Source of the DNA: Aurelia coerulea
Taxonomy: Eukaryota; Cnidaria; Scyphozoa; Semaeostomeae; Ulmaridae
Reading direction: 5' to 3'
NCBI GenBank assembly: GCA_039566865.1
Contig: CM076960.1
Location: 12,934,501 to 12,998,500 of the forward strand
DNA: 64,000 nucleotides
The notes beneath the pieces are model-generated. The model searched no databases. It saw only the letters and a list, made by a program, of their open reading frames with translations, and was not told the origin of the DNA. Positions 58,598 through 64,000 of this stretch are shown one piece after another. The position numbers and the translations under genes were made by a program. How positions within the stretch are numbered: the first letter of the stretch is position 1; each line of letters opens with the position of its first letter.

Positions 58598-58891
58598 CAT
58601 GAGGAGGGGCTCTTGGCTAAATTTTGGGTAGGGGTCTGCCTTGAGCATATATTCAATATCGTACCGTTGGCTAGACTAATTTTTACAAAAATGGTACCCT
58701 TGGCTAGACCAGTAATGTTGACCATTCTCTGGACCAATATTGTCAAATTTGTACCAAATATGATTCTACCATTCGCTAGACCAATATTGTCAAAATGATA
58801 CCCTTGGCTAGACCAGAAGTCCGAAAAAGTATACTCTTCGTTGCGGCACATCCCCAGGTACCTTTACTATGGAAGAACCCCCCCCCCCCAT
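58598..58891. mobile_element. hAT-type MITE with minisatellite core
   Basis: Flanked by direct repeats GCCTGAAAA (58589-58597, 58892-58900). Ends are CATGAGGAGGGGCTC and GAACCCCCCCCCCCAT, inverted. The core is five or six degenerate 35-40-bp units holding TTGGCTAGACCA and TGGTACC. Length is 294 bp. Confidence 0.75.
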
Positions 58892-58900
58892 GCCTGAAAA

Positions 58901-59735
58901 TATTTACAAAACAACTGATGCCTGTTCTAATTTCAAACCGTATCATTTAAAGTTATCTTTGTCCCCTTTTGATGACACCCCTGGCTCTGAGGAATACATC
59001 AATTAGCATAGGCCTATGACCAATCCAATATATCCTTTTGCCTCCAGTCAGTGACTGCATTTGATCTTTCATCAAGAAGATATCACAGGTTATATAACCA
59101 AAAAACTGCAGAGTTGTTTCCTTGCAATTGGTCATGTCTTTTTCACAAGTTGCTCTTTCTTCTACTCTCCCACCAAGCTCTGGTCATAACAAAACAAGGC
59201 CAATAAAGAGAGAATGTGTAGATGGTTAGGCCCAAATGCTGCCATGTATCTGTCAGTCTGTGCTTGTTTGCACGAGCAATTGTCCATCCCTTACAGGCAG
59301 TACCTTTAAAAACTTCCCATGGCATTTACTGTCTTCGCAGCTTTGTGCAAACATCAAGAATTTTGGTGATGATATACAAAGCGATTTGCCAAAGCCAGTT
59401 CACCGTGCTACAAGCACATTGCGACCTTACATTTATACTAATAGAGCATCCACTTGATAGGATCGCAATTCTTCCATGTTTAAAACTGTCTTCGAAGCCT
59501 CGATTGCTCTCCGTTGCAAAATTCAAGCTTCTGCTGCAAACCTTCTCTCTGCCATTTTGTTCGTTGCTCAGTCAGTCATGTGAGCAGAAGTGCGCAACGT
59601 GCAACACAACACCCCGATCTCCTCTTCAGTGTGGCCTGCCTATTGTATTCTTTTGTTTCTAAGAGCTCAATGATTGGCTGAAGTCCACATCATAAGTACC
59701 GACAGCGTCCCAAATGTGGGACGCTTCGGATCAAA
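58901..59735. other. Right interior of the 7-kb element
   Basis: A 146-codon plus-strand frame (59222-59662) and minus-strand frames (59326-59526, 59143-59325, the latter with WTIARANKHRLTDTWQHLG) overlap. Neither strand has recognisable motifs or clear splice sites. This may be a decayed transposase or captured gene piece. Confidence 0.3.
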
Positions 59736-60576
59736 TTACTCATTAATTATTCATGAGGGCCGCAGTTCAACAAGTCTGTTTAGCAATATACTTTCCGGTA
59801 GACTTATTACAGTTGACAAAACAGACTTGGGGCAAGTCTAGGGAGGAGAGGAAGAAAGTCTCCTTTCCTCCCCAGTTTCCCCAGTAACAAGGCCATTAAA
59901 TTAGCAACACAACACATCTTCATTACAAAGTCCTTTGTAATCTAAGAAGGGGCTTCGATGTCAGTCAGTCAGAAAGAAAGTAACCCACTTCCGTCACGCT
60001 CGTTAAAGCAATTGATTAACGTTTTATCAACCGAAGCTGCGAAGAAAAGAGGTTGGTGTTGTTTGAAAGCGACAAGAAATGGATTTGTCGCTGATTTTTG
60101 GGTGACCTGAAGGTGAGAATTTAGTATGTGTCGACGAGTTCTCTCACCTGAGAAAAATTGTACTTTCTTTGTTGTTCTGTATGAGAAGTTTGTTCATGAT
60201 TCAATCGAGTGTTTCAAGCCGTGTGTTAGGCATACTATTTCGCAAACATGAAATTTTTTTAAAGTCGAATTTAGCTAGCAAAATATCTGTAAATGAGTTT
60301 ATAGCCTTGAGCTTAAATTTAAAGATACTTTGTGTATTAATCGTTGGCTAGTTTGCACTTTAGCGGACACGCTTTTAACGTTTCTCCGTGTGTGAATTTT
60401 GTACTGATTTTGGATCGAAAATGCATCAGTACTAAGATTAAAGTATACCAATTGAATCAGCGGGGGCTTGGGGGCGGCAGCCCCCAAAAATTTGGAGCGA
60501 AACGAATTTATTGATTGCCGGTTCCTGCTGCAGTTTTAGGCCATATTTAAGTCATGTTGACGTTCTCCAGTAATTG

Positions 60577-60712
60577 TAGACTTGCCCCAAGTCTATTTCG
60601 TCAAAAAAAAATTTCGTCAAAAAAATTGAAGGGAAAAGTGAAAAGCGAGATTTAGCAATATACTTTCCGGTAGACTTATTACAGTTGACAAAACAGACTT
60701 GGGGCAAGTCTA
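60577..60712. mobile_element. 136-bp Mutator-type MITE
   Basis: Ends TAGACTTGCCCCAAGTCT and AGACTTGGGGCAAGTCTA are perfect inverted repeats, flanked by a perfect 9-bp duplication CAGTAATTG (60568-60576, 60713-60721). The left 75 bp are essentially identical to the left end of the 52838-59840 element and the right 65 bp to its right end, so it is an internal-deletion derivative. Confidence 0.92.
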
Positions 60713-60898
60713 CAGTAATTGCGACTTTGTCGAATTACGTTCGAATCTTGCATTATCCAATCAGATGATAGAATTTACATTACTATTGTTTAGAAAGCCA
60801 ATCAGCAGTTAGTTCTAACGATACAATTCAATTCAACCTCTGTTTTCCTTGGAAACTGTGTCCGCCAAAGTGCATTTGTCCCTAATCGTTTATTGTAG

Positions 60899-61018
60899 CC
60901 GCACGTACAAACAAACAACTTATACCGAATCACAAAAATTCTTCGGTCTTTCCACTTTGAACTAGAATTTGAACAATGCAAATCCGACAAGTACCCTTGG
61001 TGCTATGAATTTTCAAAA
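60899..61018 (+). CDS. Exon-like 40-codon segment
   Basis: Acceptor CGTTTATTGTAG ends at 60898 and donor GTAAGA starts at 61019. Only one frame is open between them (phase 0 to 0), ending DKYPWCYEFSK. A donor at 60113 (GAAG|GTGAGA) could supply a noncoding first exon. The opposite strand is also open (60802-60990) and reads KWKDRRIFVIRYKLFVCTCG with CTCG and TQFPRKTEVELNCIV, weakly like the zinc-binding start of ZSWIM-type proteins. Which strand, if either, is coding is undecided. Confidence 0.3.
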
Positions 61019-62020
61019 GTAAGAACTTTTTTCTGGTTGGCCTGGGTAGTTATTTGCTTAGTAGGCAGGTAGTTACAGCACTTTTTTCCACATGTTAGTT
61101 AGAGTTAGATGTGTTTTTAAGTTGAAAAATTAAAGTCAGTTGCAACCAGAATGTTTGCTGGTGTCACTGCTTTATTGTATCCACATTTTCATGGGTCATA
61201 AAATGGCAACAACAACTGCCTGCAAAAAGGTAACATGTGCCAAACATACTGATTGAAACAGACTCTTTAAAGCTGCAACAATTATATAATGATAGGGAAA
61301 ATTTGAACTTATACATCAGTTGGCTGAAAGTTTCTGACGCTAATGCCTTACAAACTGTATGTGCACATTGGTGTTTGGGTCACATACAGTATGTTGTTGC
61401 AAGGATAGAATACTTCTTCAAGAGGCCTGCAGTCATTAGGGATTCTGTTTTGTTGTATGCACCTACTGTATAATATACTGTACCTTTCACTTTACCAGAT
61501 TAGAGCTTCAAAATGAATGATTTGATCTGGTAAATCAATTGATATGTAAAGTCTAAACATAAACATTTAATTTGATTTGAAACCATACCAGAAAGAATCA
61601 TTCATCCAGATCTCATTTTTATGATATGTTGTACAAGACATGCAGTCAAAGAGACAAAACACATTTGGACTTAACTGGCTGATAGGATCAAACAACAAAC
61701 AATGATACAGCATCTTTGCAACATTTATCCACAGTTTCTAAAAGATTCACATGTAGTTACAATATACTGTAGCCTTTTGAAGTGAAATGTCCTAATTACA
61801 ACTTAATTACACACTTCTATTCACTATTTTAGCTTCAAAAGTGAAAGGAACAGATGTGCATGAAATGGATTCCTGGATTAACAAAGTAAAACTGAAAATC
61901 TACATGTCAGAATTAAACATTTATGTCATCAAACATCTATTTACCTTATTTACTTTTTAATCCATAAGCAGACAAGTATGTTATGTTAAGGAACTCATCT
62001 GGCAAGTTATTTATAGTTAA

Positions 62021-62326
62021 AGGGGCTCCGTCACCAAACTGTAAACAAATCTGTAAACACTGCATATGGCCATTGTTCTCCATTGTTTTCTGCAACTTGT
62101 TTGGTGGCTTCACCCAAGCCACCAAAAAGTGCTCATTAAAAATCCATTTATACCCCAAGCAATTGTAAAAGACATGAATTTTTGGTTTTTTCCTCTGTAA
62201 CATACAAAGATTTATCTTCAAAATGATGCTTTCATTTTGGAAAAACAGGTAAACATCTGTGTGATATTGCCCATAAAAAAAACTTCAAAATCACCGTTTC
62301 GACCAACATTTGGAGACGGAGCTCCT
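62021..62326. mobile_element. TTAA-flanked MITE
   Basis: Inverted ends AGGGGCTCCGTCACCAAA and TTTGGAGACGGAGCTCCT lie between TTAA tetranucleotides (62017-62020, 62327-62330). TTAA duplication is typical of piggyBac-type elements. It is 306 bp. A 91-codon minus frame over it is not regarded as a gene. Confidence 0.75.
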
Positions 62327-62389
62327 TTAAGTAAGCAAGTATAAACAGTAATTGGTTACATGTTAGTACTGTACTGTGTATTATTTCAG

Positions 62390-62757
62390 AGTGTTGAAAG
62401 AAGATGGAAATTGCAGCAAGTAGATATCATTTCTTCCCTTGTTTCTCTCTTGAAGCTGCATGTACAATTCAGATATTTTCTTCCTATCAAATCAAGTTTT
62501 AATGCCAAGAATACCATGGGCATGAAATGTGGACTCCTACTACACATTGTATCAAAGAGTATACCAATACTGCAAAAGGTGTTCCAGTCCCAAATTTTCA
62601 ATTTCAAAAAGATCTTGAAACAAATAGTGACAATTTAATGTCTTGTTTCACAGAATCTTTTGCTATTTGTTTTGGTTATGATTCAACAGCAAGAGAGTCT
62701 ATCTCACAAGCACTAATAAGGCATCTCACCTTGTTTAGGTATTCAGGCCAGTTATGA
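62390..62757 (+). pseudogene. Degenerate coding-like segment
   Basis: After acceptor TATTATTTCAG the plus strand is open for 83 codons (SVERRWKLQQVDIISSLVSL...). From about 62570 a second frame takes over (GVPVPNFQFQKDLETNS, CFTESFAICFGYDSTARESI) and ends at 62757. One frameshift or an unseen splice would join them. The family is not recognised. A hAT MITE lies directly downstream. Confidence 0.25.
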
Positions 62758-62758
62758 T

Positions 62759-62934
62759 CATAGGCATAGGAGACAGGAGGCTGGGGGGCTGTAGCCCTCC
62801 AAACGTTGGAAAAATTTGCAAAAATTGGCCAAAATCGGGCAGAAATCCAGCTTAAGTCAGGCCAAATTTTTGTCAACAATGGATTTTTTGAAGGGCAGCC
62901 CCCCCCCCAAACTTTATCTTCCCCTACACTCATG
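62759..62934. mobile_element. 176-bp hAT-type MITE
   Basis: Flanked by perfect 8-bp direct repeats GTTATGAT (62751-62758, 62935-62942). Ends CATAGGCATAGGAGACAGG and CCCCTACACTCATG are imperfectly inverted, with G-rich and C-rich runs inside. It sits in the middle of a 22-bp-arm palindrome of host sequence. Confidence 0.8.
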
Positions 62935-62942
62935 GTTATGAT

Positions 62943-63813
62943 AAATCATAACTTGTCTGAATACCTGAAACACGGTGAGAAGCCTTTAGGGGTAAAATGC
63001 CATTTAAATTATAACCAGAACTATGAGCAGTAATATTTGTGTTGCCATCACACATCTGCCACTGAACTAATGAAAACAATGACTATACAGTCTTGGCTAA
63101 TTCCCTTTGGAATGATGTAGCTTGCCATTTCTCTCACAAAGTCATTGGAGCTGATATGCATTTTCAACTCTGTGAATCCATATACTCTGTGAATCTATAA
63201 AGGAAATTAATAAATCTAGTGAGGAGACCAAGTTGCATTCTTTGATTTTGGAGCGGGGAAGCTCATTCTAAAATACATTCTGGTGCATCTCTCTGAAGGT
63301 TGGGAGTACTAAGACTGTGTAAGGAAATAATGAACCAGTGATTTATCGGTCATGTAGACAAACTATCGTGGGTAGCACATTTACAAAAGTTATAGGGCCG
63401 GGTGTGGCTGGAAGCAGTCAAAGTGGCGCGGGGAAGATGTTCCCAGCGTACTACAAAGAATGCAAACTGGCAAGGAGCATCATTCAAAGATAAGGGTTGC
63501 GATAAAATGCCTGAAAGATTAGTGGTTTCTGTCAACAATAAACTGTTTATTTGTCATGTACAGCATTGACAGTACTTATGGCACAGACTACTCTATCAAC
63601 ACAACACATATGGTAGCAAATCCAAAATAAGATGCACATGTGATGTGATGTAACCTGTGTGTCAAAAATGCAGCTTTTTTCTCAATGTAGATTTATCCCA
63701 TGTAATCTCTTTATTCCCTCTCTCTCTCTCTAACCCTGTATGGAAAGTTGAATTTTCCTGCGCCGGATATTGCGCCGATAGAACAATGAAAACTATAGAA
63801 ACTAAGTGCTCTG
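62943..63813. other. Right-edge sequence without a supported gene
   Basis: AT-rich DNA with short frames on both strands, none with motifs or splice context. A CTCTCTCTCTCT run lies at about 63718-63731. Confidence 0.4.
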
Positions 63814-63835
63814 TGCACCGGACATGTCCGGTGCA
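63814..63835. repeat. 22-bp perfect palindrome
   Basis: TGCACCGGACA followed by its exact reverse complement. The first 20 bp of CTCTGTGCACCGGACATGTC also occur inside the foldback insertion near 27425, where the palindrome has one mismatch (27429-27450). Confidence 0.75.
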
Positions 63836-64000
63836 GGAGCCATTCCTTCCATAGAGGTTTCTAACGATGATTGGAGTTTCTTCTTCACTTTCCATCCTTA
63901 CATATCTTTTCACTTACATCTCAAAATATTGAATGTTGTTCTTCCACTTGCAAGTAAGTTTCTTGGCCTGAAAACATTTTATAAGGGTTAAGGGCCTGTA

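Larger units (their letters stand above)
52838..59840. mobile_element. 7-kb Mutator-type element carrying exon-like sequence
   Basis: Perfect 18-bp terminal inverted repeats TAGACTTGCCCCAAGTCT / AGACTTGGGGCAAGTCTA, flanked by a perfect 9-bp duplication GGGAGGAGA (52829-52837, 59841-59849). A second inverted block lies further in (GGCCCTCATGAATAATTAAT at about 52930 and its complement at 59737-59758). Both ends match the 136-bp MITE at 60577. Inside are a CpG-rich promoter-like region, exon candidates, a foldback and a hAT-type MITE. No MULE transposase is recognised. It begins about 460 bp upstream of the gene B start codon. Confidence 0.75.

Overview
This is intergenic and intronic DNA from a multicellular animal. 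It is AT-rich and gene-poor, with short exons bounded by GT...AG splice sites, polyadenylation signals, very large introns and a heavy load of eukaryotic transposable elements (LINEs, a Penelope-like element, TIR transposons, foldbacks, satellite DNA). The retroelement mix (an LINE ending in a restriction-like endonuclease, a GIY-YIG Penelope-like element, CR1/jockey-like and RTE-like LINEs) suits a non-vertebrate metazoan such as a cnidarian, but the species cannot be fixed from the sequence.

Two spliced genes can be assembled by eye with all reading phases agreeing. Gene A (+ strand, exons at 260-302, 4365-4475, 5825-5892 and 22555-23121) encodes an unrecognised 262-residue protein with an N-myristoylation-type start. 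It has a compact CRE plus TATA promoter at the left edge. Its third intron, 16.7 kb, holds a 6.3-kb array of a 64-bp satellite, a hAT-type element and two identical 181-bp segments. Gene B (- strand, six exons from 52377 down to 32743) is a complete PAQR3-like seven-transmembrane receptor of 295 residues with the PAQR metal-site motifs. Its introns carry most of the retroelements.

Between the genes (23.5-32.7 kb) lies a stack of nested insertions: one TIR element contains a second, which contains a LINE fragment, which is split by a 2.6-kb foldback with satellite arms. Two more TIR elements follow, at 29-30 kb and 31 kb. Introns 4 and 5 of gene B (32.9-38.6 kb) carry mariner-type MITEs with CCGGGTG ends and TA duplications. 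Intron 3 (38.9-47.7 kb) carries three TTA microsatellite blocks separated by two retroelements that have lost their reverse transcriptase but kept a nuclease domain. Next to them are a CR1/jockey-like LINE and an RTE-like LINE with one nonsense codon.

Upstream of gene B, 52838-59840 looks like one 7-kb Mutator-type element: 18-bp perfect terminal inverted repeats, a perfect 9-bp target duplication and a short derivative at 60577-60712. It carries a CpG-rich promoter with a YY1-type motif, several phase-compatible exon candidates and an inserted foldback. The last 4 kb holds short TIR elements and unassigned exon-like pieces. The most novel items are the paired nuclease-only retroelements, the gene-bearing 7-kb element, the ~166-bp-periodic 13-mer at 10.8-11.8 kb, and the duplicated 181-bp RNA-like segment.
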